Part shown: positions 38,455 through 46,937 of the stretch, one piece after another
Position numbering within the stretch: the stretch's first letter is position 1
Layout of the letters: each line of letters opens with the position of its first letter
From: Pseudolabrys sp963742345
GTDB lineage: Bacteria > Pseudomonadota > Alphaproteobacteria > Rhizobiales > Xanthobacteraceae
Length of the DNA: 64,000 nucleotides
Reading direction: 5' to 3'
Assembly: GCA_963742345.1 (NCBI GenBank)
Contig: CAVULO010000007.1
Location: 167,448 to 231,447 of the forward strand
Notes under the pieces: generated by a model
What the model was told of the DNA's origin: nothing
Seen by the model: only the letters and a program-made list of their open reading frames with translations
Database searches by the model: none
Position numbers and translations under genes: made by a program

Positions 38455-39459
38455 TTATTCGATCACCTCGTCGGCGCGAGTGAGTAACTCGCGCGGCAGG
38501 GTCAGGCCGAGCGTTTTGGCGGTCTTTAGGTTGATCAGGAGCTCGAACTTGGTCGGCTGATAAATCGGGATGTCGCCCGGTTTGGCTCCATTGAGAATTT
38601 GGTGCACGTCATCGGCCATGCGCCTGAGCAGCTCTGCGAGATCGACGGCGTAACCCATCAGCGCACCGGCTTCGACGTGATCGCGGTAAGGACACATCGC
38701 CGGCAAGCGTGTCTTCACGGAGAGCTCGGCGATCAGCTGGCGGTTCGCGTAAAGGTCGCCTTCTCCGCTGACCAGCAGGGCGTCCGGCCGCTGCTGCTCA
38801 ATTTCTGCGAAGGCGCGTTCAATCTCCGCGGGAGTCCCCTTCTCGGGGAGCGTAAAAAGCAGCGAAATGCCCAATCGAGAAGCGGCGTCGCGCAAGACAT
38901 GCCCGGAAGAACCTTCCCACCCGCCGCGCATCCCCAGAAATGCAGCCCTGGCTGTCGAAGGGATGGCTTCTTTCAGGATCTCCAGGCGCTTTCCCCAGAC
39001 CTCGATCCCGGGATCGAGGGTGATGCCGGTGATATTACCGCCCGGCCGGCTCAGTTTGGTGACCAACCCCGCGTGCAGCGGATCAAGCATGAATGCGACA
39101 ACGGGTATTGTCTTGGTTGCCGCGTTGAAGGCGGTCACGACGGGATTAGTTCCGGTGACGATCACGTCCGGCCTGCGGGTGACGATCTCCCGGGCTATAC
39201 CTTCATAACGCTCATGATGCCCCTCGGCGGAATAGCGCTCGATGATCAGATTTCCTCCTTCGACGTAGCCCAGGCGGCGTAGCTCGCCGAAAAATGCGCG
39301 CCATGCACTCCCCCCACCAGTTTCGGTCAACAGGGTCGTCGGAATTGCCGGATGAAAAATCGCTATCCGATGTTGCGTTGCCGGCTGCTGCGCCCGCGCC
39401 GTCAGCGGCCATGCCGCTGCCGCGCCGCCAAGTAGTGTGATGAACTCGCGCCGTCTCAT
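38455..39459 (-). CDS. Orphan ABC substrate-binding protein (PF04392), array member 1
   Basis: 334-aa periplasmic protein starting MRRREFITLLGGAAAAWPLTARAQ at 39459. It has LRRLGYVEGGNLIIERYSAEG, PDVIVTGTNPVVTAFNAAT, VAFMLDPLHAGLVTKLSRPGGNITGITLD and the C-terminus NLKTAKTLGLTLPRELLTRADEVIE. Compared with the other members, the segment after SRPGGN is different (GIEVWGKRLEILKEAIPSTARAAF), so ligand choice probably differs. The R doublet follows its stop after 8 bp and another R lies upstream of its start. Confidence 0.93.
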   Translation of the reverse strand: MRRREFITLLGGAAAAWPLTARAQQPATQHRIAIFHPAIPTTLLTETGGGSAWRAFFGELRRLGYVEGGNLIIERYSAEGHHERYEGIAREIVTRRPDVIVTGTNPVVTAFNAATKTIPVVAFMLDPLHAGLVTKLSRPGGNITGITLDPGIEVWGKRLEILKEAIPSTARAAFLGMRGGWEGSSGHVLRDAASRLGISLLFTLPEKGTPAEIERAFAEIEQQRPDALLVSGEGDLYANRQLIAELSVKTRLPAMCPYRDHVEAGALMGYAVDLAELLRRMADDVHQILNGAKPGDIPIYQPTKFELLINLKTAKTLGLTLPRELLTRADEVIE

Positions 39460-39524
39460 GGCCCACCGAGAGTGAGGACAAGACATCGTAGCGATTTAGA
39501 CAAGGTTCGGTAAGGGACGAGCCG

Positions 39525-39590
39525 ATGTCCGCTTTGGGTCATTAGCGGACATTCCGTCATGTCCGAACCATGTCCGTTTCACGCGGACAT
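39525..39590 (+). repeat. R doublet 2
   Basis: First hairpin at 39525-39552 with loop TTTGGGTC; the second, at 39570-39590, is shortened (loop TTTCA) but keeps ATGTCCG and CGGACAT. It ends 8 bp from the stop at 39599. Here the two hairpins keep the 45-nt offset although the second is worn. Confidence 0.9.
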
Positions 39591-39598
39591 TCCGCTAT

Positions 39599-40570
39599 TT
39601 ATTCGATCACTTCGTCGGCGCGATCGAGCAGCGGACGTAATATGTTGAGACCAAGCACCTTGGCAGTCTTGAGATTGATCACAAGCTCGAATTTCACGGG
39701 TTGCTCGATAGGTAAATCGGCGGGCTTTGCTCCGTTCAAAACCTTTTGCACATAGCTCGCCAGACGTTTGGCCTCGAAAACCCGACTCGGCCCGTAGGAC
39801 AACAAAGCACCGCTGTCCACAAACTCGCGCCACGAAGCAATAACGGGAAGGCGGCGTTCCTGGCCATACTGAGCGATTCTGCCAGCAACAACGCCGGTCA
39901 ATCGCGACGAGATGATGAAGAGGCTATCGGCGCCACTCGCAGTCGCCGCATTCAGCGCGGCATCGAGATCGGCGGCGCTGTTTATGGGGTGGGTTGTTAA
40001 CGCGATGCCAAGTGATTCAGCTCCGCGACGCGCAAATGTCACCTCGTCGTCGAAATGCTGGGGATTAAATATCACCGCAACGCGCCTTGCGCTGGGTGCC
40101 ACTTCCTTTAGGAGCTCCATCCGCTTGGCCGCCATTTCATCCGTGAGATACGTGACACCGGTGAAATTCTTGCTTGGCCGGGCAAGCGACGCGGCAATTT
40201 CAGCCCGCATCGGGTTATCGCTGACGCCACCGACGATGGGTATGCGCCCTTTACTTGCCTCGAACAGCGGCTTGATAACATCACCGCCGATGGCGAGCAG
40301 AAGGTCGGGCTCTTGCGCGACAAGTTCGGCTGCTAGTTCCGCAAGTCGATCCGGTTTACCATTGGCATAGCGGAAGACAATTTCAATGTTGCGGCCATCA
40401 ACGAGTCCGGTCTGAGCGAGTGCGTCCTTCAAGGACTGATCGATTGGACCCAATGTTACTCCGCCGTAGACAAGCCAGCCAATTCGGGGCAGCGATTTCT
40501 GCGCACGCGCGGTCAGTGGCCAAGCAGCCACCAGACCTCCCACAACCGTGATGAACTCGCGCCGCTGCAT
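39599..40570 (-). CDS. Orphan ABC substrate-binding protein (PF04392), array member 2
   Basis: 323 aa, start MQRREFITVVGGLVAAWPLTARAQ. The most divergent N-terminal half of the array: IGWLVYGGVTLGPIDQSLKDALAQTGLVDGRNIEIVFRYANGKPD and PDLLLAIGGDVIKPLFEAS. Then GVSDNPMRAEIAASLARPSKNFTGVTYLTDEMAAKRMELLKEVAPSARRVAV and the C-terminus NLKTAKVLGLNILRPLLDRADEVIE. In place of the usual RPGGNVTG it has RPSKNFTG. A periplasmic receptor with no transporter partner beside it. Confidence 0.92.
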   Translation of the reverse strand: MQRREFITVVGGLVAAWPLTARAQKSLPRIGWLVYGGVTLGPIDQSLKDALAQTGLVDGRNIEIVFRYANGKPDRLAELAAELVAQEPDLLLAIGGDVIKPLFEASKGRIPIVGGVSDNPMRAEIAASLARPSKNFTGVTYLTDEMAAKRMELLKEVAPSARRVAVIFNPQHFDDEVTFARRGAESLGIALTTHPINSAADLDAALNAATASGADSLFIISSRLTGVVAGRIAQYGQERRLPVIASWREFVDSGALLSYGPSRVFEAKRLASYVQKVLNGAKPADLPIEQPVKFELVINLKTAKVLGLNILRPLLDRADEVIE

Positions 40571-40671
40571 CGGTCCCAGGAACTCACTCTCTTCTCGCCC
40601 CTAAAGCCCGCGATTTGCGACTTGTCAGCGAGAAGGACACGCAACAGAACGCTTATTCCTCGGTAGGCGCA

Positions 40672-40745
40672 ATGTCCGCTTTGGGTCAAAAGCGCACATG
40701 TGCAGCGCACAAGCCGATGGTCGCTTTATCCCCAATAGCGGACAT
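40672..40745 (+). repeat. R doublet 3
   Basis: Hairpins at 40672-40699 and 40717-40745, 45 nt between starts; the spacer TGCAGCGCA keeps the TGCRGYGCA word. Located 47 bp after the stop of the ABM-like gene and upstream of array member 2. Confidence 0.92.
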
Positions 40746-40792
40746 TTCGGCAAGCTGACGATCTTTGTTCAGTGCTCGCTAGAAGTAACGAG

Positions 40793-41086
40793 CTAGGACT
40801 TGATGAATCTGGTGAGGGGAAAAATCTTCGGCCTCACCCCTTGCATTCCGATCTTTTTCAAAATCGGCTTGAGCTTCTTACTGAATCGGTTAAAGGCCGC
40901 TTGCGATTGCCAAACATCGATCACGCGCCAGCCGCCCGGCATCGGCCCGGCAATGTGCGCGAGTAGCCCGTCGACCGGCCAGTCGGTGAGCCTTTTTCTT
41001 CGCCCTTTCAATATCATCTTGACGCTCTTTTCGTATTTAGCCCGTGACGTCGCACCGCGAAATTCAAAAAGGACTCCAATTGGCAT
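40793..41086 (-). CDS. ABM-like dimeric alpha/beta-barrel protein
   Basis: 97 aa, MPIGVLFEFRGATSRAKYEKSVKMI to WRVIDVWQSQAAFNRFSKKLKPILKKIGMQG. The order strand, helix, strand with a central HIAGPMPGGWRVIDVW matches antibiotic-biosynthesis-monooxygenase-like domains, many of which have no enzyme activity. The His in LLAHIAGPMPGG is a candidate functional residue. A stand-alone unit bounded on both sides by R elements. Confidence 0.7.
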   Translation of the reverse strand: MPIGVLFEFRGATSRAKYEKSVKMILKGRRKRLTDWPVDGLLAHIAGPMPGGWRVIDVWQSQAAFNRFSKKLKPILKKIGMQGVRPKIFPLTRFIKS

Positions 41087-41139
41087 GGGATACCTCGATG
41101 TTTCAGCTAATCTTGAAAGCGTATCAGGAAGTGGCGGTG

Positions 41140-41167
41140 ATGTCCGCTAAGTGCCAATAGCGGACAT
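41140..41167 (+). repeat. R single hairpin
   Basis: A second-type hairpin only (loop AAGTGCCAAT) with perfect ATGTCCGCT/AGCGGACAT arms. It lies 39 bp past the stop of the membrane gene at 41207. The first-type hairpin is missing here. Confidence 0.92.
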
Positions 41168-41206
41168 TGATCGGCGGGCCAGAACGTGCCGACCATGACT
41201 GTGGGA

Positions 41207-41737
41207 TCACGGACGATGTCGCCAGAAGTAAAGGTCGAACTTGCCCGGCTCTTGCCACGCGGTGTCACTTATCATGAGATAATAGGCGACCGTAAAATCG
41301 TACGTTAAGCAAAAGATACCGTAACCGAGTGGAATTTCTGTTATTGACAGGCCCGCAAGTGAAGTACCTGACAGGCTATGGGATAAATCCCAGAGCCCAT
41401 GCATGACATAGCCAACTGCGATAGCAGGTCGGTAAAACAGCCCAACCACAGCGCAAGAAAGGAAAACGACAACGCCCCATACTTCAGTCTGCCAAGCACG
41501 GGTCGAGGCCCCGAAATAGGCAGCGAAACTTAGGTAAAAGGCGGCAATCACGATAAGAAAAGAGGCCCAGAATATCTGTTCCCATCGTCCTTGGAAGATT
41601 CGTCGAAAAATAAGAATGCTTCCAATCGCGCTGAGCAGACCGATGACTGCATACAACAGAGCCACGATTAAACCACCGATGAACTGACTGCTCGATCCAG
41701 CTCCGGCTATCAGATTTTGTAGCAACGCTTTTTCCAT
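41207..41737 (-). CDS. DUF6010-like membrane protein
   Basis: 176 aa from the Met at 41737, which has GGAG 8 bases ahead; about five hydrophobic helices. The segment VGYVMHGLWDLSHSLSG and the later IPLGYGIFCLTYDFTVAYYL match what I recall of DUF6010, which has a conserved HG.WD and a C..YD. motif. Function unknown. It is last of three minus-strand genes with the transporter-like protein and SBP56, so it may serve the same process. Confidence 0.65.
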   Translation of the reverse strand: MEKALLQNLIAGAGSSSQFIGGLIVALLYAVIGLLSAIGSILIFRRIFQGRWEQIFWASFLIVIAAFYLSFAAYFGASTRAWQTEVWGVVVFLSCAVVGLFYRPAIAVGYVMHGLWDLSHSLSGTSLAGLSITEIPLGYGIFCLTYDFTVAYYLMISDTAWQEPGKFDLYFWRHRP

Positions 41738-41791
41738 GCTTGTTGCTCCGACGCTACCGTCCCGGTGACACCAGCGCACAATTCGAGCAGT

Positions 41792-42451
41792 TCAGGCGGT
41801 CAGGAGCCCGATGGCGCCGATGAGTATCAGGCTGACTGCCCACACGAAGTCGAGATTGAACCAGCTTGTGGAGATAAATTTCAAACCGAACCAACTATAG
41901 ACAAGAAGCGCTGTCACGCCTCCGGCAGTCACCATCGAAAACGTATGCGCAAGCGAGACCAGAATCGCAGTTACCGAGTTCTGCGCCATCAGGATGGACG
42001 ACGCCTGATGGGCTGTATCAATGTCTTCGGTAGAACAGAGGCCGAGGTAGATCGGCAGCAGCATCAGACCAGCGCCGTGGGCGGTCGCGATTGCGAAGGA
42101 CCAGAGCACAAGCTGCGTAGGCCTGATCCGGGCGAGCGCTCGCGGGTGTCGCCGGGTGACGAGGCGGAAGACGCCAAAGGCGATTACGGCAGCGCTCGCA
42201 CCGATCCGGATTTCGCGCTGCCAGTCCAACAGTGCGATCATCAACGCAAAAGGCAGAAGAATGACGAGCATGGACAAAAGGTGCCCAGCCGCAAGCGGCG
42301 CTAACGCCGCCACTACGTCCCGTCGCCCACGGCCCATCAAGCCGGCGGAAACGGCCAATGGCCATCCCATTCCTGGATTGACGCCGTGATACAAGCCGCT
42401 GGCGACCACGGCCAGCCAAAGACCGGCCGTGGTCCATTGAATGTGATCCAC
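41792..42451 (-). CDS. Polytopic membrane protein next to SBP56
   Basis: 219 aa, about six helices. The first segment has SGLYHGVNPGMGWPLAVSAGLMGRG, and the centre has LAAGHLLSMLVILLPFAL and IATAHGAGLMLLPIYLGL. The spaced His in H-G-V-N-P and A-H-G-A-G recall metal-permease families (HupE/UreJ, NiCoT), but I cannot assign it to one. It starts only 2 bp after the SBP56 stop, so translation is probably coupled. It may supply metal or thiol transport for the oxidase (inference). Confidence 0.7.
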   Translation of the reverse strand: MDHIQWTTAGLWLAVVASGLYHGVNPGMGWPLAVSAGLMGRGRRDVVAALAPLAAGHLLSMLVILLPFALMIALLDWQREIRIGASAAVIAFGVFRLVTRRHPRALARIRPTQLVLWSFAIATAHGAGLMLLPIYLGLCSTEDIDTAHQASSILMAQNSVTAILVSLAHTFSMVTAGGVTALLVYSWFGLKFISTSWFNLDFVWAVSLILIGAIGLLTA

Positions 42452-42453
42452 CT

Positions 42454-43854
42454 TCAGACGGACGGATAGCAGAAGGAGTCGGTCGAGCAGTCGCCGCCCT
42501 CAAGCCGAATCTGATGCGACCTGTATCCCTTGGGGAACTCGACCCAGAAATTCTTGTCCAAGCTGATGCCCCCGGTGGCGCCAATGTCGGCCTTTACCAT
42601 CGCGCCAGGCACACCACCCGGATAGAACTGATCGTCCCAGGTCGAATACAGCGAGTTAGTCCAGTAGACCCGCTTGCCATCGCGGCTGATCTCGACCATC
42701 TGTGGCCCCCCGCCGAATGCCTTGCCGTTTGGGTGAGCGGTTCGTCGCGCGATGCCGCCAATATGCACCGACCCGGCAAGCTTGGGCGCGTGCGGATTGC
42801 TGACATCGTACTGGCGCATCTCGCCGGTGCCCCAGCAGGCTACGTAAAGGAACCGGTCGTCGAGCGAGAGATCAATGTCGGTGATCAGCGGGGGCACGGC
42901 ACCGAATCCCTGAAGTAGCGGTGGAAGCTGGTCCTTTTCCGCCGGCTCGGGTGCAATGACCGCGGTCTTTTTGCAATGGAATTTGCCGCCCTCGCGCCAC
43001 CACGTCCAGATCGAACCCTCGAGGTTAGTTGTGTCCACAACAACGCCGACAAAACCGTATTCCTTAATCGGGTCGTGCGCTGGCCGAACCTCCAGAGCCA
43101 TCTGATGGTTCGGGCCCAAGTCGATTGTTTGGACGTTGCGTCGCGCACGCAGATCCCAAAAGTGAATCCTGTGGCCATACTTGTTGCCGAGCAGGTCCTC
43201 GGGAACGATGCCCTTCTCGAATTGCGGTGGTAGTCCCCATTCGCTCGATACCATGTAGTCGCGCGGCAGGTTCCACCAGAAATCGTAGTGCTTGTCCTGC
43301 GACCCTCGCTCCATCTCCCAGCGACCGAGCACATCGAATGTCTCGCAATCCATGATGAAGATTCCGGGCGGGCCGATTGTCCCGTCTGGCCCACCACCGC
43401 CGAGCGTGGAGACATAGATGCCTTCCGGACCGCAATGAATCGTGTGGGGCCGGGAATAGCCCGTCTTGCGGAACACTTCTTCCGGCTCGATGATCTTGTG
43501 GATCTTTGCCTTTGTGGGATCCGGCTTGGTGTCGATCACGTAAATTCGCGAGGACCGAAGACCTGGGATGATCAGGTACCGGCGTTCAAGGAACGCGTGG
43601 CCGGTCAGCGGCGACAGCGCCGACGAACAGGCGTTCCAGCCGAAGTGGTGAAATTCGTCACCCTTGTTCGGCATCATCACAGTGTGAACGATCTTGTTGT
43701 AGTGCGAGGATTTAGGATCGACGTCGACGACCCCTAGGCCATCCGGCCGTGAGAAATCGGGGCTCAACATAAGGCAGTAGGCATATCTCTCGGCAGGCGC
43801 TTCCATCGCTAGCTTTGCAGTGGCGTGGAAGGTCGGGTCTGGACGGATTGTCAT
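42454..43854 (-). CDS. Selenium-binding protein 56 family (methanethiol oxidase-like)
   Basis: 466-aa beta-propeller protein. FHHFGWNACSSAL with the conserved Cys, PHTIHCGPEGIYVSTLGG, LPRDYMVSSEWGLPPQFEKG and QFYPGGVPGAMVKADI are typical of the family. Bacterial members include the copper-dependent methanethiol oxidase MtoX, which turns CH3SH into formaldehyde, H2O2 and H2S; several His that can bind Cu are visible (HHFGWN, HTIHCG, NHQMALEVRPAHDP). No signal peptide is evident at MTIRPDPTFHATAK, whereas MtoX is periplasmic, so the assignment to MtoX is tentative. No selenocysteine codon is present. Confidence 0.9.
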   Translation of the reverse strand: MTIRPDPTFHATAKLAMEAPAERYAYCLMLSPDFSRPDGLGVVDVDPKSSHYNKIVHTVMMPNKGDEFHHFGWNACSSALSPLTGHAFLERRYLIIPGLRSSRIYVIDTKPDPTKAKIHKIIEPEEVFRKTGYSRPHTIHCGPEGIYVSTLGGGGPDGTIGPPGIFIMDCETFDVLGRWEMERGSQDKHYDFWWNLPRDYMVSSEWGLPPQFEKGIVPEDLLGNKYGHRIHFWDLRARRNVQTIDLGPNHQMALEVRPAHDPIKEYGFVGVVVDTTNLEGSIWTWWREGGKFHCKKTAVIAPEPAEKDQLPPLLQGFGAVPPLITDIDLSLDDRFLYVACWGTGEMRQYDVSNPHAPKLAGSVHIGGIARRTAHPNGKAFGGGPQMVEISRDGKRVYWTNSLYSTWDDQFYPGGVPGAMVKADIGATGGISLDKNFWVEFPKGYRSHQIRLEGGDCSTDSFCYPSV

Positions 43855-44064
43855 GTTTCCTCTCCACTATTCGCTGCTTCCAATTATTGCTCCGTAGACG
43901 AAGCGGTCGCGGTCGATGCCGCGGATTATTGAAGGCGCGTAGAAATGAGCAGAAATGAATTGATGCAAAAGTCTGACGCATCCCGACATGCATGGCAACG
44001 GGCATGTCCGCGACATACTGCTACGGTCGTAGAGGGTCCGCCGTCCTAAGAAGAGCGGCCACAA

Positions 44065-44137
44065 ATGTCCGCTTTGGGTCATAAGCGGACATTTGCAGTG
44101 CAAAAAGGCATGTCCGCTTTGTGCCAATAGCGGACAT
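44065..44137 (+). repeat. R doublet 4
   Basis: Near-consensus doublet: hairpins at 44065-44092 and 44110-44137 with the spacer TTGCAGTGCAAAAAGGC. Offset 45 nt. Lies 34 bp after the cupin stop and upstream of the SBP56 start. Confidence 0.96.
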
Positions 44138-44171
44138 CGCGCGTTACAAGGATGCAAGCAGGATGGTCCCG

Positions 44172-44600
44172 TCATTGTGCCGTAGGGGGAATTACCGCAG
44201 GACCTGTCCAATCTTTCGGAAGGATGTCTACGACTAATACCCGAAGCGGCACGTTCGCCTTGTTCTGAGCTGTGTGTGCGAGATTGCCCGTTTCAAAATA
44301 GTAGTCACCTGCTTTGTAGATTGTTTCCCGGCCTCCCTCGCTGAACGAGAGTTCGCCAGAAATAACATATCGGACCCCAGGCCCCGCATGGTGATGGACC
44401 CCGAGGTAGGCGTCCGGGGCAAATGTGAACTCAGTCACTCGCACTTTGAACTTGCCGTTAAGCTCAGTCAGATGGCCGAAGAGAACCTCCTCGATTTTGA
44501 CTTCCGACTTAATGCCTCGTGCTTCCACTTTTTCTTGAGCCACCAAACGATCTGCTCCACCAAGGAGCGCGATAAAGAGCAGCAGTGTGAAGCGCATCAT
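44172..44600 (-). CDS. Secreted cupin-domain protein
   Basis: 142 aa from the Met at 44600 (GGAGA 6 bases ahead). Signal peptide MMRFTLLLFIALLGGADRLVAQ. The single cupin barrel has APDAYLGVHHHAGPGVRYVISGELSF and GDYYFETGNLAHTAQN; the HHH cluster, Glu in SGEL and His of LAHT are the metal ligands of the two cupin motifs. The metal-binding pattern is intact, but the substrate is unknown. Another single-gene unit bounded by R elements. Confidence 0.88.
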   Translation of the reverse strand: MMRFTLLLFIALLGGADRLVAQEKVEARGIKSEVKIEEVLFGHLTELNGKFKVRVTEFTFAPDAYLGVHHHAGPGVRYVISGELSFSEGGRETIYKAGDYYFETGNLAHTAQNKANVPLRVLVVDILPKDWTGPAVIPPTAQ

Positions 44601-44657
44601 TGTCTTCTCCATAACCTCAATTTTGTTCGCGTAAATGGCGCGAACGCGTGAAACGCG

Positions 44658-44732
44658 ATGTCCGCTTTACCCCCCGAAAGCGGACATTCACAGGCGCTGT
44701 CGAAATGTCCGCTTAGTGGCAATAGCGGACAT
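44658..44732 (+). repeat. R doublet 5
   Basis: Hairpins at 44658-44687 (loop TTTACCCCCCG, two extra bases) and 44705-44732. Because of the longer loop the starts are 47 nt apart. It ends 8 bp from the stop at 44741. Confidence 0.95.
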
Positions 44733-44740
44733 CGCGTCGT

Positions 44741-45721
44741 TTATTCGATCACCTCATCGGCGCGGGAGAGCAGCGCGGGCGACACTTCGAGACCGAGGGC
44801 CTTGGCCGTCTTGAGGTTGATCACGAAATCAAATCGAGTTGGCTGTTCTATTGGCAGGTCAGCGGGCTTGCTGCCCTTTAGGATCTTGTCAATGAAATAC
44901 GCGGCGCGGCGGTACAAACTGAGTATGTTCACGCCGTAGCCAATCAGACCGCCAGCTTCCGCGTACTCCTTTGATCCAATCGAAGGCAGTTTTTTTCCGG
45001 CCGCGAGCGTAGCGATTGTCTTGAAGCTAGCAGCAAACTCCCCGTCTTCTGTCACCGCCACAGCATTAACGCGGCTCTTGGCTACCGCTTCAAACGCACC
45101 AACGAAATCGCTTGGACCGTGGACCTTGAATACTTCAACTTCCAACTTTAAAGGCGTGGCAGCAGCCGTCATTGCAGAAACGATTGGTGTACTCACGGGA
45201 TTGGCGGGATTGGAAAGCGCACCGACGTTAGTAACGTGCGGCAATACTTCCTTGAGCAGTTCCAGCCGCTTAGCATTTAGTTCCGGAAGGAAAAAAGTCG
45301 AGCCAGTTACATTCGCATCCGGTCGGCCAAGATTTGTAACGATGCCAGTCGCGACTGCATCACCGCTGATAGCCATGACAATGGGAATATTATTAGTGGC
45401 CTTCTTTGCAGCCTCGGTCCCTGGCGTTCCGTGCGTCACCAGAACGTCGACATTGAGACGAATTAAATCTGCTACCAATTCTGGCAGCCGTTCGTATTTC
45501 CCTTCTGCCCATCGAAATTCGATAATGATGTTTTTGCCCTCGACGTAACCAAGGGCCTTCAATCCTTCCCGCAGGGCCCTTACCGATTGCGAGGAGCCGG
45601 CGGCAGTAGCGGAACCTAGAAAACCAATTCGAGCGATCTTGTTAGTAGTTTGCGCACGCGTTGCGAGTGGCCACGTGGCTGCCAAAGCCGTGACAATCTC
45701 GATGAAGTCGCGTCGCCTCAT
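44741..45721 (-). CDS. Orphan ABC substrate-binding protein (PF04392), array member 3
   Basis: 326 aa, start MRRRDFIEIVTALAATWPLATRAQ at 45721. Contains LKALGYVEGKNIIIEFRWAEGKYERLPELVADLIRLNVDVLVTHGTPGTEAAKKAT, PIVMAISGDAVATGIVTNLGRPDANVTGSTFFLPELNAKRLELLKEVLP and the C-terminal NLKTAKALGLEVSPALLSRADEVIE. A poorly conserved ligand pocket segment (EVFKVHGPSDFVGAFEAVAKSRVNAVAVTEDGEF) separates it from the others. Confidence 0.93.
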   Translation of the reverse strand: MRRRDFIEIVTALAATWPLATRAQTTNKIARIGFLGSATAAGSSQSVRALREGLKALGYVEGKNIIIEFRWAEGKYERLPELVADLIRLNVDVLVTHGTPGTEAAKKATNNIPIVMAISGDAVATGIVTNLGRPDANVTGSTFFLPELNAKRLELLKEVLPHVTNVGALSNPANPVSTPIVSAMTAAATPLKLEVEVFKVHGPSDFVGAFEAVAKSRVNAVAVTEDGEFAASFKTIATLAAGKKLPSIGSKEYAEAGGLIGYGVNILSLYRRAAYFIDKILKGSKPADLPIEQPTRFDFVINLKTAKALGLEVSPALLSRADEVIE

Positions 45722-45787
45722 GCTCGCGCCCCGAGGCTCAGAAGCGGCATAGTATCGAATGAAGTCAACGCCTTGAAGGGGCCCCGG

Positions 45788-45860
45788 ATGTCCGCTTTGG
45801 GTCAAAAGCAGACACTTGCAGTGCAACTCGGCATGTCCGCTAAGTGCCAATAGCGGACAT
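45788..45860 (+). repeat. R doublet 6
   Basis: Hairpins at 45788-45815 (right arm worn to AGCAGACAC) and 45833-45860. Offset 45. Ends 10 bp from the stop at 45871. Confidence 0.94.
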
Positions 45861-45870
45861 TCGGAGAAAC

Positions 45871-46866
45871 TTAATTTGTCGGCTGCTCGATTACCTCGTC
45901 GGCGCGCGTGAGCAACGAAGGCGGAATGGTGAGGCCGAGCGCTTTCGCGGCCTTGAGATTGATTACCAGATCAAACTTGGTTGGAAGTTGAACTGGCAAA
46001 CCGGCAGGTTTAGCGCCTTTGAGAATTTTTCCAGCATAGACTCCGGCCTCGCGATGTGCGTCCGCTGCGCTCGCCCCGTAACTGATCAGCCCGCCGCCGA
46101 CGGCAAACTCGCGCGAAGCATAGATCGCCGGTAATTTGTAACGCGTCGCCAGCGCGACGATCTGATCGTACATCTCGTTGAATAATGGATCGGCAGCAAC
46201 TAAGAGTGCGTCGACCTGCAATTGGGATAGGGCCGTGAAGGCACCGTCTAGGTCGCGTTCGCTACGGACGTTTTGAATAGAGATCTTCTGTCCGATTTCA
46301 CTTGCCGCGGTTTCCACACCTGCCAATTGGCGGTCTGTATCCGGATAATCCTCGTTCGCCAACACCCCGATCATTGTACTTTTCGGTACCAGCTCACGCA
46401 GCAGCCCCAGTCGCTTTGCCTCTAGCGCTGGGGCAACCAGACTCATGCCGGTGACGTTCCCACCCGGATTGTTAAGGCTATCGACAAGTCCAATACTGAC
46501 CGGGTCTCCGTCGATGACGAAGATGATAGGAATTTTGTTCGTTGCTGCCTTTGCCGCAAGCGCCGAGGGTTCGCTGCCCGTGGTAACGATCACCGTTGCC
46601 TGACGATTGACCAGATCCGCCGCCAATGCCGGCAGTCGACCGTGTTTGCCATGCGCCCAGCGGTACTCAATGGCTACGTTTTGGCCCTCGATGAAGCCAG
46701 ATTCCTTTAAGCCGACACGCAGCGCATCCAAAACGCGGGTGGATTCATCGGCTGATGTGCTGCCGAGCAATCCAATAAGCGGCATCCGCTTCGGTTGCGC
46801 GCGCGCAGCAAGCGGCAACAGCACCGCGGCGCTCCCGAGTAATGAAATGAACTCCCGCCGCCTCAT
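45871..46866 (-). CDS. Orphan ABC substrate-binding protein (PF04392), array member 4
   Basis: 331 aa, start MRRREFISLLGSAAVLLPLAARAQ. KESGFIEGQNVAIEYRWAHGKHGRLPALAADLVNRQATVIVTTGSEPSALAAKAAT and PIIFVIDGDPVSIGLVDSLNNPGGNVTGMSLVAPALEAKRLGLLRELVP are the typical core. Close in style to member 3 and member 6 (AEGK/AHGK type). Its C-terminus is NLKAAKALGLTIPPSLLTRADEVIEQPTN: the usual end is lengthened by four residues, which moves the R doublet but keeps it within 10 bp of the stop. Confidence 0.93.
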   Translation of the reverse strand: MRRREFISLLGSAAVLLPLAARAQPKRMPLIGLLGSTSADESTRVLDALRVGLKESGFIEGQNVAIEYRWAHGKHGRLPALAADLVNRQATVIVTTGSEPSALAAKAATNKIPIIFVIDGDPVSIGLVDSLNNPGGNVTGMSLVAPALEAKRLGLLRELVPKSTMIGVLANEDYPDTDRQLAGVETAASEIGQKISIQNVRSERDLDGAFTALSQLQVDALLVAADPLFNEMYDQIVALATRYKLPAIYASREFAVGGGLISYGASAADAHREAGVYAGKILKGAKPAGLPVQLPTKFDLVINLKAAKALGLTIPPSLLTRADEVIEQPTN

Positions 46867-46937
46867 CTCATCCCCCAAGGCTCAGCGCAAGGCATCGTAC
46901 GGGTCAGACTACCACATACCTGCCGCAAAAACAGCCG

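Noticed and set aside
42454..43854. Selenoprotein
   Set aside because: The family name is historical; the reading frame has no in-frame TGA and uses ordinary Cys.
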